Assembly: GCF_014251735.1 (NCBI RefSeq)
Contig: NZ_CP059197.1
Coordinates: 1-64,000 of the forward strand
Source: Blattabacterium cuenoti
GTDB taxonomy: Bacteria > Bacteroidota > Bacteroidia > Flavobacteriales > Blattabacteriaceae
Reading direction: 5' to 3'
DNA length: 64,000 nt
The notes below the pieces were generated by a model. The model did no database searches and was not told the origin of the DNA. It was given only the letters and a program-made list of their open reading frames with translations. This document shows positions 54,648 through 63,530 of the stretch, in pieces; position 1 is the first letter of the stretch, and every line of letters starts with the position of its first letter. The position numbers and the translations under genes are program-made.

Positions 54648-57437
54648 ATGAGTGATAAATATTCGTTTTTAAATGCCATCCATTTTAAAGATATAGAATC
54701 TCTCTATAAAAAATATAAAGAAGATCCTAATTCAGTAGAACCTAGCTGGTGTGCTTTTTTTTATGGATTTGATTTTAACGAAGAAAATTATCAGAATATT
54801 CATGAAAAAAAAAACACTTTCAATGCGACTACTATTCCGAGAGAAAAAAACAAAAATAATGTCCTCCAACAGCCATCCATACATACAGAATTTTTAGTTT
54901 ATAATTTGATTCAAGCTTATAAGAATAGAGGTCATTTTTTTACTAAAACAAATCCCATACGAGAAAGAAGAAAACATTATCCTTCTTTAGATTTAAAAAA
55001 TTTTGGATTATCTGAAAAAGAGCTTGATCTTCATTTCGAAGCTGGAAAAATAATTGGTATCGGAAAAAATTCCTTAAGGAATATAATTAATCATTTAAAA
55101 AATATTTATTGCAATTCAATAGGAATAGAATACATGTACATTTCGGATCCTAAAAAAATTGAATGGATTGAAGAATGGTTTCAAAAAGAAAAATTTGAAT
55201 TTCCTGCGGAAAAGAAAAAATTTTTTCTGAGAAAATTAAATAAAGCAGTGGCATTTGAAAATTTTGTTCACACTAAATTTGTGGGTCAAAAAAGATTTTC
55301 TATTGAAGGAAATGAATCTATATTACCTGCATTGGAAGAAATGATGGAATATACTTCCAATAAATATTTCACCGAAGATTTTGTAATAGGAATGTCCCAT
55401 AGAGGACGTTTAAACCTTCTTTCTAACTTTTTTCAAAAAAACTATTCTCACATATTCAGCGAGTTTCAGGGAAAAGAATATAAAGAAAAAAGCTTTTCTG
55501 GTGATGTTAAGTATCATTTAGGTTTTACAAAAGTTAGAAAAACTCGTCAAGGACGATATATCAAAATGAGTCTAGTTCCAAATCCATCCCATCTAGAATC
55601 TGTAGATGCTATTGTAGAAGGAATTACTCGTTCAAAAATAGACATTAACTACAATCAGAATAGTAATTCCGAAAAAATCATCCCAATTCTTATTCATGGA
55701 GATGCAGCTTTATCAGGTCAAGGGATTGTTTATGAAGTCATCCAATTATCTAGATTAAAAGGTTATAAAACTGGAGGAACTATTCATATTGTAATTAATA
55801 ATCAAATTGGTTTCACGACCGATTATACAGAAGGTCGTTCTAGCATCTATTGTACAGATATAGCAAAAATCGTCCTATCTCCCGTTTTGCATGTTAATGC
55901 AGATGATATAGAATCTGTTATTCATGCCATTCATTTTGCAATAGATTTTAGAATGCATTATCATGAAGATGTTTTTATAGATTTATTAGGATATAGAAAA
56001 TATGGACATAATGAAGGTGACGAACCTCGTTTTACTCAACCCAGTTTATATAAAGCTATTTCCAAACATCCGAATTCATATAATTTATATAAAGAAAAAT
56101 TAGAAAAAGAAGGATTGATTAGTACGGAAGACATCAACAAGATGGAAAAAGAATATGAAGAAATTCTCAATGGAGGATATAATGAAGCAAAAAATATCAA
56201 ATGGAATATTTTAAACTCTTTTTTAGAAGAAGAATGGAAAAATTTTCCTATTGTATCTAACACAGATGAAATTTTTCAAAAAGTCAATACTCAATTTCCA
56301 ATTGAAAAGCTTATAAAAATTTCTGAGAATATTTTTACTCTTCCTAAGAATAAAAGATTTTTTAGAAAGACGGAACATCTTTTTAAACAAAGATTAGAAA
56401 TGATAAAGAAAAATTTGGTAGATTGGAGTATTTCGGAGTTAATAGCTTATGGAACATTATTGTATGAAGGATTTCATATTCGTTTATCAGGAGAAGATGT
56501 AGGAAGAGGGACTTTTTCTCAACGTCATGCTATTATAAAAACAGAAGAAGAAGAAGAAATAATTTTGTTGAATCATATTCGTATGGGACAAGGAAAAATG
56601 CAAGTGTATAATTCTCCACTTTCCGAATATGGAGTTTTAGGATTTGATTATGGATATGCTATGTATTCCCCTTATACTTTAACTTTATGGGAAGCTCAAT
56701 TTGGTGATTTTGGAAATGGAGGACAAATTATTATAGATCAATATATCTCCTCTGGAGAAAATAAGTGGAAAATTAGAAATGGAATAGTCATGTTACTTCC
56801 TCATGGATATGAAGGACAAGGGCCAGAACATTCCTCTGCACGTGTAGAACGTTATCTACAACTTTGTGCTAATAATAATTTGTTTGTGGTGAATTGTACA
56901 ACTCCTGCTAATTTTTATCATCTTTTGAGACGACAAATGAAGTCAAATTTTAGAAAACCACTTATAGTTTTTACACCTAAAAGCTTGCTTCGTCATCCGA
57001 AATGTATATCAAAAATAGAAGAACTATCTGAAGGAGAATTTCAAGAAATTTTGGATGATCCTTCGGATATGGGAATGGAGGATATTGAAAAAATTACCAA
57101 ATTGATTTTTTGCTCTGGAAAAATATATTATGATCTTATAAAGAAAAAAGAATTTCTCAAAGATGAAAAAACTGCTATAATTCGTATAGAACAAATATAC
57201 CCTTTAAAAGAGGATAAAATTCAAGAGTTATTTAATAAATATAAAAACAAGAAAAGCATTTTTTGGGTACAAGAAGAACCAGAAAATATGGGATTATGGA
57301 GTTTTATTTTCAGGAAAATAGGAAAAAATATTCCTTTTAAATTAATTGCTCCATCTGAAAGCTCTAGTCCATCTACAGGATCTTATTCCGATTTTTTGAA
57401 AATTCAAAATAACCTATTGGAAAAGGCTTTTTTATAG
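54648..57437 (+). CDS. sucA: 2-oxoglutarate dehydrogenase E1 component
   Basis: Thiamine-diphosphate enzyme decarboxylating 2-oxoglutarate in the TCA cycle. ATG at 54648 (MSDKYSFLNAIHFKDIESLY) starts the E2-docking segment; a TTG 11 codons upstream is less likely. FVIGMSHRGRLN, GDAALSGQGIVYEVIQLS and the FTTDYTEGRSS-type blocks form the ThDP site; GEDVGRGTFSQRHA and PHGYEGQGPEHSSARVERYL are in the C-terminal half. Length 929 is normal. Immediately followed by sucB; sucC lies 3 kb further on. Confidence 0.97.
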   Translation: MSDKYSFLNAIHFKDIESLYKKYKEDPNSVEPSWCAFFYGFDFNEENYQNIHEKKNTFNATTIPREKNKNNVLQQPSIHTEFLVYNLIQAYKNRGHFFTKTNPIRERRKHYPSLDLKNFGLSEKELDLHFEAGKIIGIGKNSLRNIINHLKNIYCNSIGIEYMYISDPKKIEWIEEWFQKEKFEFPAEKKKFFLRKLNKAVAFENFVHTKFVGQKRFSIEGNESILPALEEMMEYTSNKYFTEDFVIGMSHRGRLNLLSNFFQKNYSHIFSEFQGKEYKEKSFSGDVKYHLGFTKVRKTRQGRYIKMSLVPNPSHLESVDAIVEGITRSKIDINYNQNSNSEKIIPILIHGDAALSGQGIVYEVIQLSRLKGYKTGGTIHIVINNQIGFTTDYTEGRSSIYCTDIAKIVLSPVLHVNADDIESVIHAIHFAIDFRMHYHEDVFIDLLGYRKYGHNEGDEPRFTQPSLYKAISKHPNSYNLYKEKLEKEGLISTEDINKMEKEYEEILNGGYNEAKNIKWNILNSFLEEEWKNFPIVSNTDEIFQKVNTQFPIEKLIKISENIFTLPKNKRFFRKTEHLFKQRLEMIKKNLVDWSISELIAYGTLLYEGFHIRLSGEDVGRGTFSQRHAIIKTEEEEEIILLNHIRMGQGKMQVYNSPLSEYGVLGFDYGYAMYSPYTLTLWEAQFGDFGNGGQIIIDQYISSGENKWKIRNGIVMLLPHGYEGQGPEHSSARVERYLQLCANNNLFVVNCTTPANFYHLLRRQMKSNFRKPLIVFTPKSLLRHPKCISKIEELSEGEFQEILDDPSDMGMEDIEKITKLIFCSGKIYYDLIKKKEFLKDEKTAIIRIEQIYPLKEDKIQELFNKYKNKKSIFWVQEEPENMGLWSFIFRKIGKNIPFKLIAPSESSSPSTGSYSDFLKIQNNLLEKAFL

Positions 57438-57470
57438 TTGAAAAATTCAAAACAAAAATTTAAATTATCT

Positions 57471-58670
57471 ATGATAATCAAAGTAAAGGTCCCATCTCCA
57501 GGAGAATCTATTACAGAGGTAGAAGTGGCATCATGGCTTGTCAAAGATGGAGATTACGTATCTAGAAATCAGGTGATAGCTGAAATAGATTCAGATAAGG
57601 CCACTTTAGAAATTTCTGCGGAAGAAAATGGGGTTATTTCCTTAATGGCAGAAAAAGGAAAAAGAATACAAGTTGGGGATATTATATGTATCATAGACAC
57701 TTCTAAAAAAAAACCCATTTATAACAATAAAAATTCTAAAGAGTTAGATTTTCATGAAAAAAAAATCCCAAAAGAACAGGATATCATAAAAAAAATTCCT
57801 TCTCCAGCATCCAAAAAAATATTATCAGAAAAAAATATTTCCATAGAATCTATTCACGGAACTGGTAAACAGGGAAGAATTACAAAAAAAGATTGTCTTC
57901 TTGCTGAAGAATGGATAAATCCCAAAACTTCCATGTCTCGTGCAAAAAAAGTTACTCCTCTTTCTTCATTAAGAAGAAAACTATCTGAAAGATTAGTATC
58001 TGTAAAAAATCAAACAGCCATGCTGACTACTTTTAATGAAGTGAATATCCAGGAAATTTTTCTTATAAGGAAAAAATATAAAGATATGTTTAAGGATAAA
58101 CATGGAGTGAATTTAGGTTTTATGTCTTTTTTTACTCTCTCTTGTGTAAGAGCATTAAAATTATATCCAGATGTCAATGCTATGATTAGTGGATCAGAAA
58201 AGATTAATTTTGAATATTATGATATTAGTATTGCTATATCTGGACCTAAAGGACTAATGGTTCCTGTTGTTAGAAACGCTGAAAATCTATCATTTCGTGG
58301 AATAGAACAGGAAATTCATAGATTATCTACACGTGTTCGTGACGGTAAAATTACTATAGATGAAATGACAGGTGGAACTTTTACCATTACTAATGGCGGA
58401 GTATTTGGATCTATGCTTTCTACTCCAATAATAAATCCACCACAAAGTGCTATTTTAGGAATTCATAAAATAGTGGAAAGACCTGTAGTTATTAATGGAT
58501 CAATAGAAATACGTCCTATAATGTATCTAGCTTTATCTTATGATCACAGAATCATTGATGGAAGAGAATCTGTTGGATTTTTAGTTTCTGTAAAAGAAAC
58601 AATAGAAAATCCAATAAAATTTTTAATGGAAGGAAGTGAAAATAACATTCGTAAAATATTAGAATTATAA
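57471..58670 (+). CDS. sucB: 2-oxoglutarate dehydrogenase E2, succinyltransferase
   Basis: Dihydrolipoyl succinyltransferase core of the oxoglutarate dehydrogenase complex. One lipoyl domain carries the lysine at residue 43 (IDSDKATLEI). The subunit-binding domain (about 100-135: SPASKKILSEKNISIESIHG) precedes the catalytic domain, which ends with LSYDHRIIDGRESVGFLV. The N-terminal VKVPSPGESITEVEVASWL is typical of SucB. ATG at 57471 is preferred over a TTG directly after the sucA stop. Length 399. It differs clearly from the E2 paralogue at 6.2 kb. Confidence 0.96.
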   Translation: MIIKVKVPSPGESITEVEVASWLVKDGDYVSRNQVIAEIDSDKATLEISAEENGVISLMAEKGKRIQVGDIICIIDTSKKKPIYNNKNSKELDFHEKKIPKEQDIIKKIPSPASKKILSEKNISIESIHGTGKQGRITKKDCLLAEEWINPKTSMSRAKKVTPLSSLRRKLSERLVSVKNQTAMLTTFNEVNIQEIFLIRKKYKDMFKDKHGVNLGFMSFFTLSCVRALKLYPDVNAMISGSEKINFEYYDISIAISGPKGLMVPVVRNAENLSFRGIEQEIHRLSTRVRDGKITIDEMTGGTFTITNGGVFGSMLSTPIINPPQSAILGIHKIVERPVVINGSIEIRPIMYLALSYDHRIIDGRESVGFLVSVKETIENPIKFLMEGSENNIRKILEL

Positions 58671-58714
58671 AAAAGAATAAAGAAAATAGGAATAATGTTT
58701 TCCTTATTCTTTTT
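58670..58714. terminator. Bidirectional terminator between sucB and the TPR gene
   Basis: AAAAGAATAA pairs with TTATTCTTTT (10 bp), then an A-C mismatch, then GAAAA with TTTTC, closed by an 11-nt loop. Runs of A before and T after make it work in both directions between these convergent genes. Confidence 0.72.
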
Positions 58715-58735
58715 TTTATTATTTTCATGAAAATT

Positions 58736-59290
58736 TCAAAAATTTTTTCTGAGAAAAGGGTTCTGTCTATTCCCTAGATTCATTTTTTTCATTTGTATTT
58801 TTATGATCTGAATCTGTTCATGTAATAAACCATGAACATCCGTCTTTTTTACCTCTAATAATAATAATTCAGCTTTTTTTTTATTTCCTTTTGATAAAGA
58901 AGCTATAGCTATATTTAATTTAGCTATGGCTATATTTTGTTTAAATTTTAATCCTAGATCTAGAGCTTTTTGCATGTAGTTTTCTGATTGATGTATATTG
59001 GATTCTGAATATAGGATTCCATGAAGAAAATAGTAATAAGCTAGTTGATTTTTAACTAATTGTAACTTTGGATCTCTTATATATCCCAAATACTTTTTTA
59101 AACCTTTCATATCTTTTTTTTTTATTTTAAAAAAGGCTAATAACAAAAATTCATTCATGAAAAGAAAAAAAACAGGAATAAAACTTAATAATAACAGAAT
59201 TATTCCATAGAAATAATTTTTATGCAAAAAAAAATAAATACTGCCTATCATCATCATCAAGAATAAAACTATTTTTGTATATTTTTTCAT
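58736..59290 (-). CDS. TPR-containing membrane protein, conserved in Flavobacteria
   Basis: Unknown function. Two hydrophobic membrane segments fill residues 8-24 and 28-55, followed by a helical TPR-like domain (about 75-170), with ALDLGLKFKQNIAIAKLNIA and LLLLEVKKTDVHGLLHEQ. The pattern and length (184 residues) resemble a family of flavobacterial membrane TPR proteins found beside ABC ATPase genes. It starts 4 bp after the esterase stop, so it belongs to the lolD-esterase operon. A role in envelope scaffolding is only a guess. Confidence 0.7.
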   Translation of the reverse strand: MKKYTKIVLFLMMMIGSIYFFLHKNYFYGIILLLLSFIPVFFLFMNEFLLLAFFKIKKKDMKGLKKYLGYIRDPKLQLVKNQLAYYYFLHGILYSESNIHQSENYMQKALDLGLKFKQNIAIAKLNIAIASLSKGNKKKAELLLLEVKKTDVHGLLHEQIQIIKIQMKKMNLGNRQNPFLRKNF

Positions 59291-59294
59291 GAGT

Positions 59295-59960
59295 TTAATG
59301 TGTTTTAATCCAGTTAATTAAATCCTGATAATTAGAATTGCATAAAACATGTCCAGAATCATATTCTTTATAGTCTAAAGAAAGTATTTGACGATTCTTA
59401 AGAAAAGACAAACCTTTTTTTACCCATTGGATAGGAATAATAGTATCATATTTTCCATGAGAAATAAAAAATTTTAAATCTGCATAAGAATCTTTGCAGA
59501 TTTTTTCTTGATCTATTGATAAAAGATTTTCATCGAAATAGCCACTTAAAGCTATAACCCTTTTTACTTGACTAGGTTTTTTTAAAGCAATAGCATAACT
59601 CAAAATAGCTCCTTGACTAAATCCACATAACCATACATTATTTTTGTTTAATTTATATTCTTTAATGGATTCATCTATAAAAACAGATATTTTTTCAATT
59701 GTCTCTTTCGCCTGTGAGATATTTATAAATTTTTTTTGATCTTGAAAATCAATATCATACCATGAATATTTTTCTTTGTTCATGGCATATATTCCTTGAA
59801 TACTAATTATAAAAAATTTTTCTGGAATATCCTTATGCAAGGAAAAAAGATCCTTTTCATTACTTCCATATCCGTGAATCATTAAAAAAAGAGGAGGATA
59901 ATTTTTTTTATTTCTTGGTTTTTTTATAATATGTTTAATAGAAAATTTATTTAAGAGCAT
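59295..59960 (-). CDS. Carboxylesterase/phospholipase-like alpha/beta hydrolase
   Basis: Serine hydrolase of the carboxylesterase (EstB/YpfH-like) family. LMIHGYGSNEKDLFSL carries the oxyanion-hole loop; LCGFSQGAILSYAIAL has the nucleophile serine in GFSQG near residue 118; SHGKYDTIIPIQW gives the acid and DSGHVL the histidine. All three triad members are present. Length 221. It lies 12 bp after lolD and 4 bp before the TPR gene. Substrate unknown. Confidence 0.85.
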   Translation of the reverse strand: MLLNKFSIKHIIKKPRNKKNYPPLFLMIHGYGSNEKDLFSLHKDIPEKFFIISIQGIYAMNKEKYSWYDIDFQDQKKFINISQAKETIEKISVFIDESIKEYKLNKNNVWLCGFSQGAILSYAIALKKPSQVKRVIALSGYFDENLLSIDQEKICKDSYADLKFFISHGKYDTIIPIQWVKKGLSFLKNRQILSLDYKEYDSGHVLCNSNYQDLINWIKTH

Positions 59961-59972
59961 TTTTTTTTATTT

Positions 59973-60646
59973 TTATTGAATCTTATTTACTTTTCCATTT
60001 TTTATTTTTAGTTTTTCATCTGCCATATCAGCTAATTGAAGATTATGTGTGACAATTAAAAATGTTTGTTTTAATTCTTCTCTTAGAGAGAAGAATAGAT
60101 CATGTAGATATTTAGCATTTTTAAAATCTAGATTTCCGGAAGGCTCGTCCGCAAAAATAACTTTAGGATCATTAATTAATGCTCTGGCTACTGCTAATCT
60201 TTGTTTTTGACCTCCAGACAATTCATCAGGTTTTGAATTTTCGTATGGAGAAAGATGCAATTTTTTTAATAATATTTTCGCTTTTTTTTTACATGATCTC
60301 TATCTTTGATTTTTATAAATCTTGGCAAACAAACATTTTCTAATGCGGTGAATTCAGGAAGAAGTTGAGGAGATTGAAAAACAAAACCTATTTTTTCATT
60401 TCTAATAATGGAAAGTTTTTGTTCCGATAGGGAAAGGACATTTTCTCCATCTATTTTTAAAACAGTCTTTTCCTTTTTTTTAAAAGTAGGTTTTTCCAAA
60501 GTTCCCAATATATGCAATAATGTACTTTTTCCAGATCCAGATTCTCCTAATATGCATACGATATTTCCTTTTTTTACTCTAAGATTGACTCCTATCAAAA
60601 TTTCTTTTTTTCCAAAAGATTTGTAAATGTTTTCAGCTTGAACCAT
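59973..60646 (-). pseudogene. lolD: LolD-like ABC ATPase, frameshifted in a poly-A run
   Basis: ATPase of the lipoprotein-release ABC transporter (LolCDE) or a close MacB-type relative. The first frame (60646-60266) has Walker A GESGSGKST near residue 34 and FQSPQLLPEFTALENV with the Q-loop. It ends early after the nine-T run at 60282-60290 (poly-A in the gene). One added A restores the frame into the second part (to 59973), which has LSGGQKQRLAVARAL, Walker B VIFADEPSGNLD and the switch VTHN. Restored length is about 222, normal for LolD. All motifs are kept, so ribosomal or transcriptional slippage, very recent loss, or a sequencing error are all possible. First gene of the operon with the esterase and TPR protein. 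Confidence 0.87.
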
Positions 60647-60683
60647 AAAGTTTTATATAAATTTAAAAAATATTCTCATCAAG

Positions 60684-60724
60684 AAACTAAAAAAAACGTT
60701 TCAAAAATAAACGAATTTTAGTTT
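60684..60724. repeat. Nested inverted repeats between lolD and sucC
   Basis: Outer arms AAACTAAAA (60684-60692) and TTTTAGTTT (60716-60724) enclose inner arms CGTTT (60697-60701) and AAACG (60709-60713) around a 7-nt loop. It lies in the 104-bp divergent region, 26 bp before the sucC ATG, and could be an operator or a leader hairpin. Confidence 0.55.
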
Positions 60725-60750
60725 AAATTTACTTGTAAAAACTGTTTTGA

Positions 60751-61980
60751 ATGAATTTACATGAATTCCAAGGTAGGGAAATATTAAGATCTTTTTCTGT
60801 TAATATTCCTGATGGAGTTGTCGTTACTACTCCAGAAGAAGCAGTTGAAGCTGCAAAAGTCATCTTCAAAAAAACAAATAAAACTTCTTTAGTCATTAAA
60901 GCACAAATACATGCAGGTGGTCGCGGAAAAGGAGGAGGAATACAAATAGCCAAATCTTTGGAAGAAGTATATGAAAAATCAAAAAATCTTTTAGGAAAGT
61001 ATTTGATTACTCCACAAACTTCAAAAAAAGGGAAATTCGTTCGCAAAATTCTCATTTCTGAAGATATCTATTCTAATTCTAGTAAGATGAGGATAACAAT
61101 GAAAAATTGTTTTTTTTCTCCCAAAGAATACTATTTATCGATATTAATGAACCGTGATATAGAAAAAAATGTAATTCTATATTCTAAAGAAGGAGGAATG
61201 GAGATAGAAGATATATCTAAAAAACATCCAGATAAAATCTTTATAGAAGAAATAGATCCATTTTTTGGTTTACAATTATTTCAAGTTAGAAAAATTGGAT
61301 ATAATCTAGGATTCAATGAGGAAGTTATAAAATATTTCAAACATTTTTTAATTTCTTTATACAAAGCTTATTTGTCTTGTGATGCATTATTATTGGAGAT
61401 TAATCCTTTAATTAAAACTTTTGATCATCAAATTGTAGCAGTAGACATAAAGATGGTTTTGGATGATAATGCTTTATTTCGTCAGAAAAAATATGCGAGT
61501 TTTCGTGATCAACAAGAAGAAGATCCTGTTGAAATAGAAGCTTTTGAAGCAAAATTAAATTTTTTAAAATTAGAAGGAAATGTAGGATGTATGGTAAATG
61601 GAGCTGGATTAGCTATGGCTACCATGGATATGATTAAATCTTGTGGAGGAAATCCAGCTAATTTTTTAGACATAGGGGGATCTGCTGATAAAGATCGTGT
61701 TGAAAAAGCTTTTCGAATTATATTGAAAGATCCATCTGTACAGGCGATATTAATAAATATTTTTGGAGGAATTGTCCGTTGTGATACGGTCGCAGAGGGA
61801 ATTATTAATTCATATCATAACATTGATCATAAAATCAAAATTCCGGTGATTGTTCGTTTACAAGGAACTAATGAGTTGGTTGCAAAAAAAAGACTTGAAA
61901 ATAGTCAATTACCTATTTATTTCACATCCACTTTAAAAGAGGCAGCTGATAGAATAAAAAAAATTTTAATGATTAGATAA
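60751..61980 (+). CDS. sucC: Succinyl-CoA synthetase beta subunit
   Basis: Substrate-level phosphorylation step of the TCA cycle, with SucD. The N-terminal MNLHEFQGREILRSF and ATP-grasp domain (KAQIHAGGRGKGGGIQIA near residue 50) are followed by the CoA-ligase domain with GCMVNGAGLAMATMDMI, and GGNPANFLDIGGSADKDRV, and INIFGGIVRCD. Length 409 is normal, and all blocks are intact. The alpha subunit gene sucD is not adjacent, as usual in Bacteroidetes. It works with SucAB (54.6-58.7 kb) and Mdh. Confidence 0.97.
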   Translation: MNLHEFQGREILRSFSVNIPDGVVVTTPEEAVEAAKVIFKKTNKTSLVIKAQIHAGGRGKGGGIQIAKSLEEVYEKSKNLLGKYLITPQTSKKGKFVRKILISEDIYSNSSKMRITMKNCFFSPKEYYLSILMNRDIEKNVILYSKEGGMEIEDISKKHPDKIFIEEIDPFFGLQLFQVRKIGYNLGFNEEVIKYFKHFLISLYKAYLSCDALLLEINPLIKTFDHQIVAVDIKMVLDDNALFRQKKYASFRDQQEEDPVEIEAFEAKLNFLKLEGNVGCMVNGAGLAMATMDMIKSCGGNPANFLDIGGSADKDRVEKAFRIILKDPSVQAILINIFGGIVRCDTVAEGIINSYHNIDHKIKIPVIVRLQGTNELVAKKRLENSQLPIYFTSTLKEAADRIKKILMIR

Positions 61981-61986
61981 TATTAT

Positions 61987-63438
61987 ATGGATAAATTTTT
62001 TTCATACATTGTATGGAGTATAAAATATAGGCCTGTCAAATGGAATGAAGTTATTGGACAAATGGATATTACAACCATTTTAAAAAATTCCATAGAAAAA
62101 AATCGTTTGTCTCAAATTTTATTATTTTTGGGACCTAGAGGAGTAGGAAAAAACACCTGTGCACGAATTTTGGCTAATGAATTAAATTCTTTTTCAAATA
62201 TTTTTGAAATAAGTGGATTTTTGAATCATTCAGTGGAATCTATATGTAAAACAATCCATAAAATTCGTTCATATCCAAAAAACGGAAAATATAATATTCT
62301 TATTATAAATGATTTTCACTTCATCCCTCAAGATTCTTTTAATATAATTTTGAAAATTATAGAAAAACCTCCTTCACATGTATTATTGATTTTCTGTACA
62401 ACAGAAAAAAATAAAATTTTTTCTATTATTTCACGTTGTCAAGTCTATGAATTTAGACATATTTCTTTAAGAGATATTTTTTTTTACTTAAAAAAAATAG
62501 CGAAAAAAGAACGTATAGAAATAGATAATGAGGCTTTGTTTATTATTTCAAAAAATGGGAATGGTTCACTTAGTGAAGCGCTTAATACTTTCGAGAAACT
62601 TACATTTTATGACCAAAAAAAAATTTCTAGAGAATTAGTTATGGAAAAATTAGGAATTCTGGATACTGGTTACTATTTTAAAATAATTGATTATTTATTG
62701 AATCAAAAAATATCTCATGTCTTAATTTTATTAGATAAAATTTTTCAATCCGGAGTAAGTTCTATTAATTTCATAGGTGGATTAACTAAACATTTTAGAG
62801 ATCTATTGTTATCGAAAAATACTGAAACTTTATTCCTTTTAAAATTAAAAAAGAAAACTATACAATTTTATATACAACAGTCCAGAAAAATATGTTCTTC
62901 TTTTTTAATTAATGCTTTGAAAATTTGTCGTCAGATGGAAAAAGAATCTATAATATATAATAATTCTAGATTAACAATAGAAATATATCTGATACAATTA
63001 GCCAATTGTCTATGTACTTATCCTAAAGATTCTGATGAGAATCATGAAAAAAAAGTTCAATATTTACAAGAAAACTGGATAAATTTCATCCAAAAATTTT
63101 CTGAAAAAATTCATCCTACTTATTTAAATTCACTCAAACATGAAATACAATTTCATATTGATAAAAATCAAATACTTCTAGTCATTCCATCCCAATTAGA
63201 AACTCGTAATTTTTCTTTTATACAAACACATTTTATAAAATATTTCAGAAATAAATTTCCACATTTAGAATTAAAAATTCTAGTAAAAGAAAAAGATTTG
63301 GAAAATTTTCCAATAGAACAATACAATTCTTTATCCAGAAAGAATAAGTGTGTAGATAAATTAATAGAAAGATTAAATTTGAAAATTTTATCTTCTATTC
63401 CAACTAAATTTTACGATAAAAAAATATCCTTATCGTAA
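61987..63438 (+). CDS. dnaX: DNA polymerase III gamma/tau subunit with altered ATPase motifs
   Basis: Clamp-loader subunit. KYRPVKWNEVIGQ near residue 13 and the domain III sequence LDTGYYFKIIDYLL, then FIGGLTKHFRDLLLSKN, identify a Bacteroidetes DnaX. The ATPase motifs are altered: Walker A reads GPRGVGKN (49-56), with Asn replacing the Mg-binding Thr/Ser; Walker B reads IIND (106-109) instead of IIDE; the sensor-2 region reads GSLSEAL instead of GAMRDAL. The arginine finger in SRCQ (Arg150) and sensor-1 TTE are kept. Length 483 is short for the tau form. The Cys4 zinc module is absent. It may be ATPase-weak or inactive. clpC begins 92 bp downstream. Confidence 0.92.
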   Translation: MDKFFSYIVWSIKYRPVKWNEVIGQMDITTILKNSIEKNRLSQILLFLGPRGVGKNTCARILANELNSFSNIFEISGFLNHSVESICKTIHKIRSYPKNGKYNILIINDFHFIPQDSFNIILKIIEKPPSHVLLIFCTTEKNKIFSIISRCQVYEFRHISLRDIFFYLKKIAKKERIEIDNEALFIISKNGNGSLSEALNTFEKLTFYDQKKISRELVMEKLGILDTGYYFKIIDYLLNQKISHVLILLDKIFQSGVSSINFIGGLTKHFRDLLLSKNTETLFLLKLKKKTIQFYIQQSRKICSSFLINALKICRQMEKESIIYNNSRLTIEIYLIQLANCLCTYPKDSDENHEKKVQYLQENWINFIQKFSEKIHPTYLNSLKHEIQFHIDKNQILLVIPSQLETRNFSFIQTHFIKYFRNKFPHLELKILVKEKDLENFPIEQYNSLSRKNKCVDKLIERLNLKILSSIPTKFYDKKISLS

Positions 63439-63468
63439 GTAAACATTGGAGGAATTATCCGTTTATTT

Positions 63469-63480
63469 ATTTGTACAAAT
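63469..63480. repeat. 12-bp palindrome upstream of clpC
   Basis: ATTTGTACAAAT is its own reverse complement. It sits between dnaX and the dnaX terminator hairpin, 50 bp before the clpC ATG; a regulator site is possible. Confidence 0.4.
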
Positions 63481-63491
63481 GAAAGAGATCA

Positions 63492-63515
63492 TTTATCTTC
63501 TTAGATAAACATTTT
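63492..63515 (+). terminator. Terminator of dnaX, or attenuator before clpC
   Basis: TTTATCT, loop TCTT, then AGATAAA form a perfect 7-bp stem followed by CATTTTT. It ends 15 bp before the clpC ATG. Confidence 0.5.
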
Positions 63516-63530
63516 TAATGATTTTAATTT

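Noticed and set aside
60729-61055. 108-codon minus-strand open frame over the sucC start
   Set aside because: Antisense shadow of conserved SucC N-terminal sequence, rich in Pro/Phe/Ser as expected from reverse reading.
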